DNA from: Siderastrea siderea
Lineage: Eukaryota > Cnidaria > Anthozoa > Scleractinia > Rhizangiidae
Direction: 5' to 3'
Length of the DNA stretch: 64,000 nt
Assembly (NCBI GenBank): GCA_964030785.1
Contig: OZ034979.1
Location: 35,638,984 to 35,702,983, forward strand
Shown: in pieces, positions 12,666-24,555 of the stretch
Numbering within the stretch: position 1 is the first letter of the stretch
Layout: every line of letters starts with the position of its first letter
Made by a program: the position numbers and the translations under genes
Notes under the pieces: model-generated
What the model saw: the letters and a program-made list of their open reading frames with translations, nothing else
Told to the model about the DNA's origin: nothing
Databases searched by the model: none

Positions 12666-13436
12666 AGTTTGAGAAGTTCTATTGACAAAACCGTTTTCGG
12701 ATGGTTTGGTTGATCAACTTTTTCAGCCGGCTCATTGCTGGGTTGAAACGATTGAAAACGATGGGTAGCGTCCGCTGACATGATGTTAGCAAGCATCAGT
12801 TTTAACGCTTTGTGTCATTATTTTTACGCGTAAGCTACAAAAGACAACAAAGGTGTTCTAATGTTTTTTTAACGTGCTGCCTGATAAATTAGCGACTATC
12901 TTCTCAAAGTAGCCGGTAATACCAGTGGCAAATGTCATCTCTGTTTCCAACAACAATGTTGCGAGATATTTTGATTTTTCCTCTGATTCAAAATTTCGCG
13001 AGACCACTTCCTTCTTCCAACAGTTCTTGAAGGACTGAGCTGATTGAAGCAAAGAATCAGGGCTTTCGGCCACCCGAGGTTGAGGAAGTCTGGAAATAAT
13101 TATACCCACTCACAGCTGCGTCTCAACCAAGAACAGTCGAAAAATTGTTCTATTTGAGAACCGTAACTCAAACTGTTCAGAACCGGGTTTGGTTGAAACG
13201 GTTGATCCATTGTTATCAGGCAGCCAAACAGTTTTTTCCGCGCGGGAAGCGCGCGAGATTTGAACAACAGGGGCCTAGGCACTAGAGTCCAATATTTTTC
13301 GGCCGTGCAATCCAAAATGGCGTCTTAGCGTGAGGACCGAGGTCGCTTCCGACAAATTTCTCAATTTTCTCCAAATTCTACAGTGCGATGCCCTTTGTCC
13401 AGACCAGTGCGCATCTAGATAATTGTTCAAACTAAA

Positions 13437-16400
13437 ATGAACACCCAAGCAGCAAAAACTATATCAAAGGCTGAAATACGCCAGCGTATATGGGACTATA
13501 TGGAAAGAAACGACCTAGCCAACTTTCCAAGGCCTGTTCATCACCGTATACCAAATTTTAAGGGAGCAAACGCGGCTGGAGAGAAATTTGTTTCGATGGA
13601 TGCATTTAAAAAGGCCAGAACTGTTAAGGTAAACCCAGACAAGCCGCAGGAATTTGTGAGGTATAAGACGTTAGAGGAAAGAAAAGTTTTGTTGGTTCCG
13701 ACACCAAGGTTGAGGAATGGCTTGTTCAATCGCATTATTCCGCCATCTGAAGCTAATACCGCCATGCTTAAGAGGTGTGCGACTAGAGAGGGTATTACAA
13801 ATTACAGCACTCCTGTGGGGCTGGATCATAAGGTCAACATTGATCTTATTGTGATAGGATCTGTGGCAGTGTCAACAAAAGGTAGGGGCGGTTGGGGTCC
13901 GGGGAGGGGAGGGGAGGGGAGGGGAGGGGAGGGGGGGAACTCCCATACAAAGGTGATTGAGGTGACTTTTAATGTTTAGAATTTGTGGTTTATTGCCACT
14001 TAGGCAGGGGTTTCAATAGCTTTTGAAGCAGGGGTCAGACGAAGCCAAAATATGCAGCAGTCTGAGCCTTTGCTAGTAAACATATTGAGTGAAAATCAGG
14101 ACATAGTAAGTGGTTGTTTGGGTTCAGATAGATGGCTGTTCACTGCCCATGGCTGCCTTCTAAAGAAACCACTGCCTAAGGGTGATTAAGACATGTAACA
14201 CAAACCCCATCACCACAGAACACTGGAGAAATACATTTATTTTAAGAATAACTTTTTGGAAAAACTTGTTACCCTTTTGGAGCAAAAACTGAATTCAATC
14301 CATGCTCACAAGACAATGCGGTCTGGCACCTTTCAAGGGCTCTTTTAAAATTTCCAATGATCACCCTCGATTACTTTTATAATAATATTAGCAGTTTCCC
14401 TGGGGGTGGCAAGTTTGGGATACCGGATGTTCTCAGAATTATAAATTATTTTGTCTTAGTGTGGAAGTGACTCTGATTCAGTTCAAAATATTAATTTTGA
14501 TTTCCCATACCCATTTCCAGACTTGGGGCCCTATTCTCTAAAGGCTTCTTTACTTTGATCAAGGGCCTATGAAATTATCGGTCTGTTACCAGGATTCTCT
14601 TTCAGGACTGCGAAGGCCTGAAGGGGTGATTCCTGAAGAGCGAAGCATAGACTTCCCAATATTTGTGGACCTACAATGTAATTGTTTTACCACCATTTTC
14701 ACTACTACGCGACTTTTCTTTTCAAAACACCTCTGAGCACTTTGCAATACGCTTCCATCAATCATACCTTATATGGGAAGTGTGTGATGTTACCGCAATT
14801 GAATTGAGCTCGAAGGAATAATGATGGCGCCAAATTATCCCGTAAGTTTGCGCTGGCGAGTCATATATTGACTAGTAAGAGGCTTTAGAGTCGTTGATGT
14901 TGCAAGAATACTTCACGTTTGGTAGATATTTGTAAAGAAATTTCGACATTTCTTCAGAATTAAATACCCGCCCGGTGGATTATCCTAGGCGGCGGATGGT
15001 AAGCATGCGTTTAAACTCGCGAATAAGCTAAACCAAAGTGTGAAGTAATAATTCTAGCTTTTCTGACCTGAAAATAGCACACGACATGTTATTCACCACG
15101 AGTATAAATCTGGCAATATCCCGAAGTGTACGAGGACGAAATTCAGGAGTGGATAGAGTATGCAACGGGAAAACGAATCGTGATCGGCGTGCGATCAACC
15201 GATTCGTGAAGAAAATGGGTTTTACAAGAAGAAAGGTACGTATGACTAGCTGCATTTTTTTGGAAGGAACACTGCTAATTCTAATCACCTATCACCTCAG
15301 GAATGAATTGGAAAAACAAAATAAAGCATAAGCTTCTAATGGGCTTGTAACGTTTGTTGTTCTACGTTTCGAGAATGTAAACATATAACGCTGTGACATG
15401 ATAGGGAAATTGTTATTTCTACAAGCGGGAACGGGGAATCGAGGAAAATATTTAAGCTTACTTTCAAGTTTACTTCTTCGTTATAACTCAAGACAATTGC
15501 CAAAGAACGTGATGAGGGAAACAGGACGATGTATTGTCGTAGGATCGCTGAATTTCACCGAGAACAGTTGCTATTTATAGATGAATCTGAGAAGTTCTGA
15601 TTCATCTATAAATAGCAACTGTTCTTGGTGAAATTTAGCGATGATCCACGACGATACATGTCGACAAGAAATGTCGAAATTTCTTTACAAATATCTACCA
15701 AACGTGAAGTATTCTTGCAACATCAACGACTCTAAAGCCTCTTACTAGTCAATATATGACTCGCCAGCGCAAATTTACGGGATAATTTGGCGCTATCTTT
15801 ATTTCTTCGAGCTCAATTCAATTGCGGTAACATCACACACTTTCCATATAAGGTATGATTGACGGAAGCGTATTGCAAAGTGCTCAGAGGTGTTTTGAAA
15901 AGAAAAGTCGCGTAGTAGTGAAAATGGTGGTAATTGCAAACAAAAGACAACACAACTTGCCAGTGACTCTTGGCAGTACACGAGCTCCGATAAGTTACTG
16001 GGCTGGTTATCAGAACTGATGTTTTACACGTACCTTTTTAGATTAAAACTAACAAGAATTAGAAAACACTTGAAAATTTTCAGGGACTTACATGTACATG
16101 TACTGGGCGACTTAATGTGCTTGGTGCCTTATGGGATGTCTTGAGAAAATAGGCCCTTGAGGCACTAAAACATAAACATACATGTAAGCCTTATACTTTG
16201 TTTTGAGCAAACATGCTAAAAAAATGTACCTTGTCAAGGGGTGCGTACCTATTTGTGGTTTGCAACCATCCCCCAGAGATTCAAGGACAGTGGCTTGGCA
16301 GCCATGTTGGAGGTACTAACAAAAGGAGTTAAGGAGAAACCTCTTTTTTATGACCTCCAAGGTGGCAGCAATCATGTAATTTGCAAATTAACAAGAATAT

Positions 16401-18911
16401 AATATACTGTCTTGTATAAATAGTACCCCTCGGCACGAAACTATTTGCCTTGGGTGTGATCTCCTCCCCACAATTAGTTATTGTGGAAAACTGTTTAAGT
16501 GTATTGTGATTCTTGTAACTCTTGAGTTACTGTACTTATAGGTTTCTTGCTTAATATATAATCATATAATAATTATACAGTGCACTCTCAAAATTACTGG
16601 TCCCTTCCTTTTAATAGGCTACCGGATAGGTAAGGGAGAAGGATACGCTGACATGGAATATGCAATGATGGTTACCATGGGAGCTGTCAATCAAGATACC
16701 GTTGTCACCACAACTGTGCATGATTGTCAGGTTGTGGATATCCCTGATGAACTGACAGATGAACATGATCTGATGGTGAAATAGTGAATTATTATTATAA
16801 TTATTTTAAATTGATGGCTTGGTGGAAAACAGATAGTAATGAAACAAATTAGCTCTGTTTTGGTATATGGACTGGTGATCATGGATTCCAGGTTCATATT
16901 TGCGTACTGCAAATTCTCTATTAACAGGGGAGGGAGGGTTATTTGTTTGAAGCACACTTGAGGGGCGGGGGCTTATTTGAGAGGAGGACGTTTATTTATT
17001 TTAGCAAAATGCCAGAAGGCTATCAGTACTTGAACAATGGAATGTTATATTTGTGATTAGCATAATTACAAATTATACTTTTTGAGTGGTACATGCAAGT
17101 AAAATTTCCTACATGCGAGTACTGTATGTGACTTTGTGCCTGGATGGATACGGCAAAGTTGCACCGGTAATACTGTCTGTCTGTCTGTTCCTGTTTGTTC
17201 CATTGGTTGTGAAGGAAAAGGGGGAAGGGTAGGAGAGCTTAAGGTGATTCCATTCAATTGCACTGTGCATCTTTTCTGTGCATCATTTTTTGTGTGATTA
17301 GTGCACGCATGAGCACACGCAAGCTGAGCTGTTCAGAGAAATACATGTAAATGGTCACTTTCTCCTAAACAAATTCCGTGACTCCACTTTTTTATTCCAT
17401 TTATTTAAGGAAAATAATTATGATAAAAGGTATATCCAAATTTGAAGAATTTTTCATTATTCAATTTTTAAATATTCCAGTTGAATCCCTTATTACAATC
17501 TGATTTTAGGCATTCCACTGGAAGCGTGCAGATGCTCAATTTGCCTATTTTTTCATTACTGTCATTTTTACAGCAACTTAAAGGCTTTTTACTGTGTGTT
17601 TTGTTATCACAAGAATGATGCTATAAATATTTCATTGCTAGTAATAACTTTGTTGAAGTAATGGGTGTCTCTGGTTCAAGGATAGGTTTTTTAATATTGC
17701 TGTCTAAAGCGAGTAAAGTACCTAGTATATACTACAGCCCTGTAGCATGAAATCAGACACATTGACCCCCTCCTTTTATTTTATTTTTTCAAGTTCTAGG
17801 TGTAATTTATTAATAACTGTGCAAAGTTTCAACAAATTCTTGTTAAAACTTCTTTTTCTATGGAATCACCTTAAAAGAGAGGGAGGCATATTTGAGAGTG
17901 GGGCCTTGATAGAGGATTTACAGTATTATTTTATTTTTTGATCTTAAGGCTTAAATTAATTGGTTCTAAAATCAGTAGCAAGTCAAACAAAACAAGACTG
18001 ATGCTTTTGTTCCTTGTTTGAACCCAACAACAATCAATCAAGCATTTGCTCCACTTTCATACTGGTTGCTTGAGATTTTTTTTTAAGTAATATACATTTG
18101 TAATTAATTTTTGTGAAAGGGCTTCTTAAAAATAATATGGAACTAGGTCTTTAATACTGTACTTATGATGGATTCTTGAGAATGTGATGTGTTCCAAATC
18201 TTGCCAGAACAAAAATCGGGGAGTAGGGATGGCGCAGTGGTGAGAGCACTGGCCTCGCACCAATGTGGCCTGGGTTCGACTCCCGGTCCCAGTGTCATAT
18301 GTGGGTTGAGTTTGTTGATGGTTCTCGTCCTTGCTCCGAGAGGTTTTTCTCCGGGTACTCCGGTTTTCCCCTCTCCTCAAAAACCAACACATCCAAATTC
18401 CAATTCGATCTTGGAGGTGTCCCCAATTAGCATTCTGTGCTAAATACCGTTGACACCTAAATAAAGTGATTTATTTATTTATTTTTAAAAAGACATTAAA
18501 TCCATGTTACCTGGCAAAATAAACCCTCCTTCTGTCAAATATGTTCTTTCTCCAATATAATATATTTTATGTCAAATAATTCAAATTTAAAAAACGGACA
18601 AATTTCAAGCATTTGTGAATCGTTTTGAATGTTATCGAAGTTTGTGGAGGGGAAATTGAATATTATTCAGTCACAATGTGGCATCACTGTGTGGTACTTT
18701 TACCATGGATACATATGTAAAAGTGTCTTCCTTTCAGGTAGATTACATTGTAACACCGACCAAGATAATCAACTGTGACGGAGAGAGGAGGAGACCGACT
18801 GGAATACAGTGGTCAAAGGTCACATCCCAAATGTTAAAGGAAATCCCCATCTTGAAAGATCTTAGAGAGAAAGAGAGAAGACTTGGAAAGGATGTCTCTT
18901 TAAAGGAATAA
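13437..18911 (+). CDS. MTHFSD: Methenyltetrahydrofolate synthase domain-containing protein, three exons
   Basis: Exons are 13437-13881, 16618-16775 and 18738-18911 (stop TAA), with GT-AG junctions and matching phases (phase 1, then phase 0). The protein has NLADFPRP-like and [11 protein letters not shown] motifs, [19 protein letters not shown] and NYSxPxGLD-like blocks, [14 protein letters not shown] and [10 protein letters not shown]. These are the conserved blocks of MTHFSD, a relative of 5-formyltetrahydrofolate cyclo-ligase. GEGYAD matches the nucleotide-binding region of that fold. The gene stops at DVSLKE, just where the vertebrate protein continues into an acidic linker and a C-terminal RRM domain, so this product lacks the RRM. 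Total length is 258 residues. Intron 1 carries a TIR element and intron 2 a SINE. Catalytic activity is inferred only. Confidence 0.92.
14689..15932. mobile_element. DNA transposon-like element with 267-bp terminal inverted repeats
   Basis: The left arm (14689-14954) and right arm (15666-15932) are inverted copies with only scattered mismatches over about 267 bp. The outer edges read TA-CCACC on the left and GGTGG-TA on the right, fitting a TA target as used by Tc1/mariner-type elements. The 711-bp spacer has one open frame (15086-15331, with [17 protein letters not shown], possibly helix-turn-helix-like) and a large hairpin beside the right arm. No DDE domain was recognised, so it is probably non-autonomous. 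It lies in MTHFSD intron 1. Confidence 0.75.
15526..15663. repeat. Large hairpin inside the TIR element
   Basis: Arms of about 62 bp (15526-15589 and 15600-15663) with few mismatches and a loop near 10 bases. The core is CAGTTGCTATTTATAGATGA inverted. Confidence 0.85.
18232..18480 (+). mobile_element. tRNA-derived SINE
   Basis: The 5' end has an A-box-like GGCGCAGTGGTGAGAGCACTGG and a B-box-like GGTTCGACTCCC at tRNA-like spacing. A central domain (CTCCGAGAGGTTTTTCTCCG) and a tail with AATAAAG and TTTA repeats follow. This is a pol III SINE; the central domain is of a kind widespread in cnidarian SINEs. It sits in MTHFSD intron 2. Confidence 0.85.
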
Positions 18912-19303
18912 TGCACTCTTTCTATTAGGTCAGAATGAAAAATGCCTTGAGCAGAACTTTTCCTTTCATCAAGGTTCCACGTTTTCTTATTCTCACAGTG
19001 ATGACTCCTTCAGTCAAAAAACATTTCTTGAAAGTTTTGAATTATTATTTAATATTAAGATATTAATCAGCTCTGTTAAAATGTGCTGGCAGTTGGCTAT
19101 TTTGCGTCCTGCAGTCAATTATTTGCCACTTTCTTCCCACTGAACTGCCCCATGAACCTACTAGCAGGCAGGAGACCCAGTTCTTGTTGCTTATCATTTC
19201 AAGTTAGGTAGGTAGCTTGAAGGCTGCATCCAAAGGGGCCCTGCATCTAAAAACATACATTAAATACATAAAATATTTCATAAGAAGGTCAAAAAATTAC
19301 AAA

Positions 19304-19512
19304 AATATGATATAGACTGCTAGCAGTCCCTTTCTGGATAGTCCAGTGGGCATGGAAATAGCAGTGTGAAAAAGCCAAAACCTGGAGCAAGTCTTTTCTC
19401 ATGTTTTCTCCTCGCTCTAATTTTGCAGTGCTGTTGATAGCTCACGTTCCCAACTATTTCATGCGCCCTCTCAACTATCCAGAAAGGGACTGCTAGCAGT
19501 CTAAATATGATA
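19304..19512. mobile_element. MULE-like MITE with 9-bp target duplication
   Basis: The element is 19313-19503 (191 bp). Its first and last 30 bp are perfect inverted repeats beginning TAGACTGCTAGCAGTCCC. It is flanked by identical 9-bp direct repeats AATATGATA (19304-19312 and 19504-19512). A 9-bp duplication is typical of Mutator-like elements. No coding sequence is present. Confidence 0.88.
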
Positions 19513-20244
19513 CAAAATGGCTCAGAACTAAGGACTGAAGACAAATAAGTGTAGCCTTATGATAGGAGTGCCTGCATGAAAGAGGTGACCAGTGTGAAAA
19601 CTCCATGTAGCTTCAAACAAGTGAGCGCAATGTGCGATTATGTGTATTTAAGGGCACTGTTATGTTGCCTGTTACTACAGATCATTTTGACAGGGCTGAT
19701 CAATTAATTATTCAAAATAATCCAGTCCATGTGTGGTTGGGCAAAATGCTGGTCTTGTTAGCAAGCACAAGGGAAGTCTAAGCCATCTGCAAAGTGTATT
19801 TTGATGTGTCGAGTGCTACGGCATTCAAAATTCTTCACTCAGTGAAGCAAAAATTTTTCCTAAAAATTTGTGGCAAAAAAAATCAGTAACAGTTACTGAA
19901 ACTGAGAATTTAAAACCAAATTTATTTAATATTAAGTTTTTCTTCTTATGCTTATTAAATAGAGGGGACTGTTTGTTAAAGACAGGGATCCTGAAGTTAG
20001 GTTGGATTGCATAATTAAAGCTTAGCAAGTAAGAAGGTGTCCTAGAAAAGTAAAACTTGAGAGCAGCTAGACTTGACCACAAGTTGAACTTAGAACTTTT
20101 TTCTCAGGGAACAAAAAGAAATGGAGTGTGAAATGTGAAAAGCGAGGCCTTCTCAACCAGCAAAGAGAAAGGAAGAGTCTTGCTGAGCAGCTTACCCAAT
20201 GGGAAAGGTGGAATTTAGGTATTTTCAAATACTGGTCACCAGGA

Positions 20245-20345
20245 ATCACTAGGAGTGTAATGATACATCGAACTATCGATGCATCGCGATTGGGAGTGTT
20301 CCGATAGCGATGCATCGATCGCAAGTTCAACTATCGATAACAATC
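20245..20345. repeat. Palindrome-rich short repeat, possible MITE
   Basis: It holds several ATCGATGCATCG and GCGATGCATCGATCG motifs in opposite orientations around a short spacer. Boundaries are unclear. Confidence 0.35.
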
Positions 20346-20721
20346 CCAATAGTTTCGTTAATTATTGATAGTTACAATAGTTTTCAAATGATGTCCTGTA
20401 GTCCTTTTTTTTCTTGATTGAAAAATTCCTCGTGTTCTCCGCTGTCCTTTCTGCTCATTGTTTTATAATGTTAAATTTGTAATAAATACACCAAAAGAGT
20501 TGTTTTATCAGTTATTTATTTTCTCTCCATCTTTTAAATCGTACAGGGTGACTGGAAGGGGTGCAAATTTAATTATGACCATAATCTTTTTATAACAAAG
20601 AATTATAATTACAACACTATTAAGGGTCACTAATTGCAATGCTATCACAATAGTATCACTATTTAATCGCAATAGTATTGCTGTCAATTAAAAATCAAAT
20701 ATATTTGAATCTTCTTTCCAG

Positions 20722-20792
20722 CCTTAGTGCAGAAACTGGTTTAGATTCTGGCAAAATGAAACTCATTTGCAAGTGGCATGTTATAGAAGATG
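20722..20792 (+). CDS. Isolated ubiquitin-like domain exon, possibly of NUB1
   Basis: Preceded by CTTCTTTCCAG and followed by GGTATGT-type donor sequence. It encodes LSAETGLDSGKMKLIC then KWHVIEDG. This has the pattern of a ubiquitin-like beta-grasp segment and aligns by eye with the UBL region of NUB1 (IAETFGLQ...). The strand and position fit NUB1, whose UBA half begins at 25086, but no exon for the intervening TPR-like part was found. Confidence 0.5.
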
Positions 20793-21819
20793 GTATGTAC
20801 TATTTACTTAGTCTATTTTTAGTGCACCAATGTGGAATGAACTGGGCAAAGTTCATTGCCTTGACTTACTAATGTCCTAAATCTAAGCTGCTAGCTAATT
20901 GGCCTGGAGGATCAAGTACTAGGCAAGCAGCAGAGATAGTAAAAGACAGTAAGTGTTCTCAAAGGAGCTACGTCACGGATAACGCATCTTGGAAATTTAG
21001 CAATTTTTTTCAAGTTTGTCATTCCTAGTCCGTCTCTATCTCCCTCAGTCGTAACTGTTGCAGGTCATATGGTATCCTCAGGTTCATTTGTTTTCAAACC
21101 AGGTCAGTTTGTTTCAACCTAGGTCAATCTGTTTCAACCTAGGTCAATCTGTTTCAACCTACAACCTTAGCCAATTTTGTTGGGAAGGTTGTCACATTTT
21201 ACTATGTTTTGTTTCCCTCCCCTCCCCCCTTTTCAATGTTGGATTTCAATGGACTTTTGTTCTGCAGTATTGTCTGGCAAACATTCAACATTGAAACGGG
21301 GGGTGGGGGTACCGGCGAATAGAGACAGAGACTAAGTTATGATGGCATATTTAGACAAGATGAAGAAAATCTTACTAAAATTCTGTTCATGGTCAAACAT
21401 TCCCAACAACTTCTGAGGAAAGTTGTAGGTCAATCTGTTTCAACCTAGGTCAATCTGTTTCAACCTAGGTCAATTTGCTTCAGCCTAGGTCAGTTTGTTT
21501 CAACAAGGTCCACTTGTTTTTTTTTTGCAGCAAAAAAATGGCATCTTTAATCTCTTCATTCTCCACTCACCTTACCCCACTACCTCCTACCCTACCCTCT
21601 CTATCCCTGCTCTCCCAGCATCCTAATCCCTCTTTTTTTTCTAATCTTATTGCTTACCTTGACTGGATTTGAACCAGAGACCTGTGGTTTTCCTTTGGAT
21701 TCACGTCCTGTTGCCTTACCTATTGAGCTATAGTGACTTTAATGCAAGTTCAACCATATTTTTATTACATATTCCAGTAATACATTATGCAAATTACACA
21801 TGTATGTTGGGCTCAGTCC

Positions 21820-22720
21820 TGAAGGCAAACATGGCAGGTTGTGTTCATTCCACCTTGTTTCACACAAAATTGAAAGAGCTTAAACAATCGAAGAAAAGAA
21901 GGTCCAGCAACACTTCAATATTTGTAGGAAATGATTCCTTTGATGAGAGCAAAAGATGGCTACAGGCAACACCTAAAGAGAAAAAAACAGCTTAATCTTG
22001 ACAAACTCACAAAGCAGAAAATTGCAAGAAATCACTGGAGTCTGACTGCAGAAGGAAAGGTTACCACCTCAGATAATGAACTCATAGTTTCCAATGTGTT
22101 ATGTGAAGCCCACTCAGCGATTTCACATTGTCAGGAAGTGAGAAACAGAAATTAGATACACGATCAGAAACTACTATGCAAGCTAGAATCTCTCAAGACA
22201 TCATTATAAAAGCAGACCAGTTTCTTGCTCTTCATTGTAGAGGTGGATCTCATTGACTTCTACAATTTGTCTTATGAATGCCAATCCAGACATAACTGGG
22301 TACTTCATGTTTTTTATCATTTCAGTAAGTACTCAAGGATGTTTGCTCTGAAAAATAAGCAGACTGAAGAGGTAGCAGTAGCACTAACCAATTTATTTTG
22401 GATGTTTGGTTTCCCATGAATACTGCACTCAGACAATGGAAAAGAGTTTAATGAGTGAACTGTGCAGAAAACACAAGATTAAGCAGGTCCATGGGGGACC
22501 TCGAACACCATCTTTCTAATTAAGGACTGCTGGAAAGAAATAACAGCACAGTCAATTAGACAACATCCTAACCATTCTGCAAGAGAGAAATGAAAGTCTT
22601 CAGGAAATTGGTGCACAGTTCTAGGCAAGGCAGCATTACAAAAAGAACACAACTTTGTATAGCGCAATAAACAAAGTCCCATATGAAGTTGTGTTTGTTA
22701 TACTCCCATGGAAAGAGATG
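21820..22720 (+). pseudogene. KRBA2/SCAND3-like integrase-type transposase remnant
   Basis: Fragments in different frames carry VDLIDFYNLSYECQSRHNWVLH, split here as VDLIDF...HNWVLHVFYHFSKYS, then EEVAVALTNLFWMFGFP and, after a stop, LHSDNGKEFNE. These are the first and second catalytic Asp regions of an rve-type DDE domain as in vertebrate KRBA2. Further on, NKVPYEVVF matches the post-catalytic block. Stops and frameshifts are frequent, so the copy is dead. KRBA2-like proteins derive from integrase-bearing DNA transposons; the exact superfamily is inferred. Confidence 0.6.
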
Positions 22721-23690
22721 CCTGGCAAAACAGAAGATCACATTGAGCAAACTGAGCAACAAACAACCCTGGAAAAAGAAATTACACCCACCCTGGCTTC
22801 TGAGTTTTATGAACCCAACTCTCAAGATGACCTTCTGAAATTACTAACCTTGCACAACCTTCTGTGGCTGACCTCCAGGTAGGACCTTTAGTCGAAAACC
22901 CAAACAAAAGAAAACATGCCACCCATGAAGGTGTCAGTGAAAAGCAAGAAAGCTATAACAAAATGAAGGAATCCAGCAACAAAGTGGAAAACCTCACCGC
23001 TACATCCAAATGTATACTGCTTGAAAAGGGTACAGAAGTTGAAAACAATTATGCTAAAATAGCAACTATATTTGGAATCATTTCAACATACATGTACATC
23101 TCTACTTATAGCCGACTGAACAAGTGTATGCAAACAAGTATAAAATTTGACTGCACAAAACAAATTACTTTTTCCTTTGCTTGCAAAATGGCTCTTAATC
23201 AGTAAATTACATGTTAATATTGTGCATTAATTAACCTTAGTTAATTTTCAAAGCAATTATTAAATAAATGTACATTGTTTTTTGTAAACAGCATAGTTAA
23301 GAATAAAATCTAGTGTTGAAAATCCCAAGAATAAAAACTCTAATAATTTTGTCCAAACTGTATTTTTAATACAACAAGAAAAATGTACATGTAGTAAAGT
23401 ATTCCAAGTGGTCCTTACAGCAAATGCTTGGCAGGCTCAATTAATAAATTTATTTTATTATTTGTTACAGGACTGATCGAGTTCTTAATTTACCATCTGT
23501 CTTTTTATCAACACAGGCAAACAGGACATACCAGTCCCATTCAATAAACTACAATAACAAAAAAAAATTAAACCACCCATAATTATTTTATTACCCTAAA
23601 GTACATGTACCTCTGTCCTAATCACATACTAACCCCTTTAATAACTATAATAAGACCTGGTTTGAATTGATTAAATTAACCTATAAGTGG
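22721..23690. other. Interior of the decayed transposon, no clear gene
   Basis: An open frame at 22864-23205 is compatible with the C-terminal tail of the transposase but shows no domain. The rest is AT-rich with no recognisable feature. Confidence 0.4.
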
Positions 23691-23894
23691 TTGAAAACAA
23701 ACTAACCTACCGGTACTGTAGGATATGATAACAAATGGACCTATTTATAATAGAATTAGCCTGGTTTAGAACAAACTGACCTAAGTTTTATATAACAAAT
23801 TGACCTAGTTTAAAACCCTGTGACCTAGGTTGCAACAAAGATTATAAAACTTATTAACATTTATAGGTTGGAACCTAGGGTAAAACCAAACAGC

Positions 23895-24328
23895 CTAGGT
23901 TGGCACCTACATACGTTCGCGATCTTCTTACTCCTTACACTCCACCTCGTCAGCTACGTTCATCTTCAAAAGACCTTCTTTCAATTCCGCATTTCAATTT
24001 GAAAACATATGGCGCAAGATCTTTCTCCGTGGCAGCTCCTACACTCTGGAATACTCTGCCTTCTGACATCAAGAACAGCTCCTCAGTGTCCCTTTTTAAA
24101 CATAAACTTAAAACTTTCCTTTTTAAAAAAGCATTTTTATAACTTTTTAGCAACTTTTTTATTAGTCTTAAGATTTTAAGCATTTTTTTTTTGTAACTTT
24201 TTAACTATTTTTATATTTATTTTTTTAATAGTGTTTTTAATATTTTTAACGTTACTTCTGTAAAGCGCTTTTGAACTTTTAGGATATTGGCGCTATATAA
24301 ATATTTTATTATTATTATTATTATTACA
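23895..24328 (+). mobile_element. 5'-truncated non-LTR retrotransposon (LINE) 3' end
   Basis: A frame from 23900 to 24142 carries the usual C-terminal motif of CR1/L2-like reverse transcriptase proteins, with LKTYGARSFSVAAPTLWNTL and FKHKLKTFLF. A 3' UTR with GGCGCTATATAAA and an ATT microsatellite tail (to 24328) follows. It interrupts the right minisatellite array of the decayed transposon. Confidence 0.85.
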
Positions 24329-24555
24329 AAGATAAAACTTATTAACCTAGGTTGGAACATATTAACCTAGATTAAAACCAAACAACCTAGGGTGGAACAA
24401 ATCAACCTGAAAAACCAACATAACCATCCTTGTTTAGTTTTGGTTATTATTACTTCTTTGGTGTTTTTCTACCTTAGGAAACTATTATTTTGAGGTTTCC
24501 TTCGATGTGAAAGTAATTTTGTCAGGTCAGAAAAATGAATGAAAATACTGAATAC

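Larger units (their letters stand above)
18912..20721. other. Intergenic stretch between MTHFSD and the ubiquitin-like exon
   Basis: No gene was recognised. A MULE-type MITE lies at 19313-19503 and a palindromic ATCGATGCATCG-rich patch at 20245-20345. Confidence 0.5.
21077..24415. mobile_element. Decayed transposon with inverted minisatellite termini
   Basis: On the left (21077-21163 and 21422-21515) a ~21-bp unit of the type GTTTCAACCTAGGTCAATCT is repeated. On the right (about 23697-23905 and 24330-24415) the same unit appears reverse-complemented and more diverged. Between them lie remnants of an integrase-like transposase. Inverted subterminal repeat arrays around an integrase relic suggest one element of about 3.3 kb, later hit by a LINE insertion. 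Exact ends and target duplication were not resolved. Confidence 0.6.

Noticed and set aside
12858..13315. Minus-strand frames upstream of MTHFSD
   Set aside because: No domain, no splice support; probably repeat-derived or chance.
18232..18320. Functional tRNA gene
   Set aside because: Only the A and B boxes resemble tRNA; the body and tail are those of a SINE.
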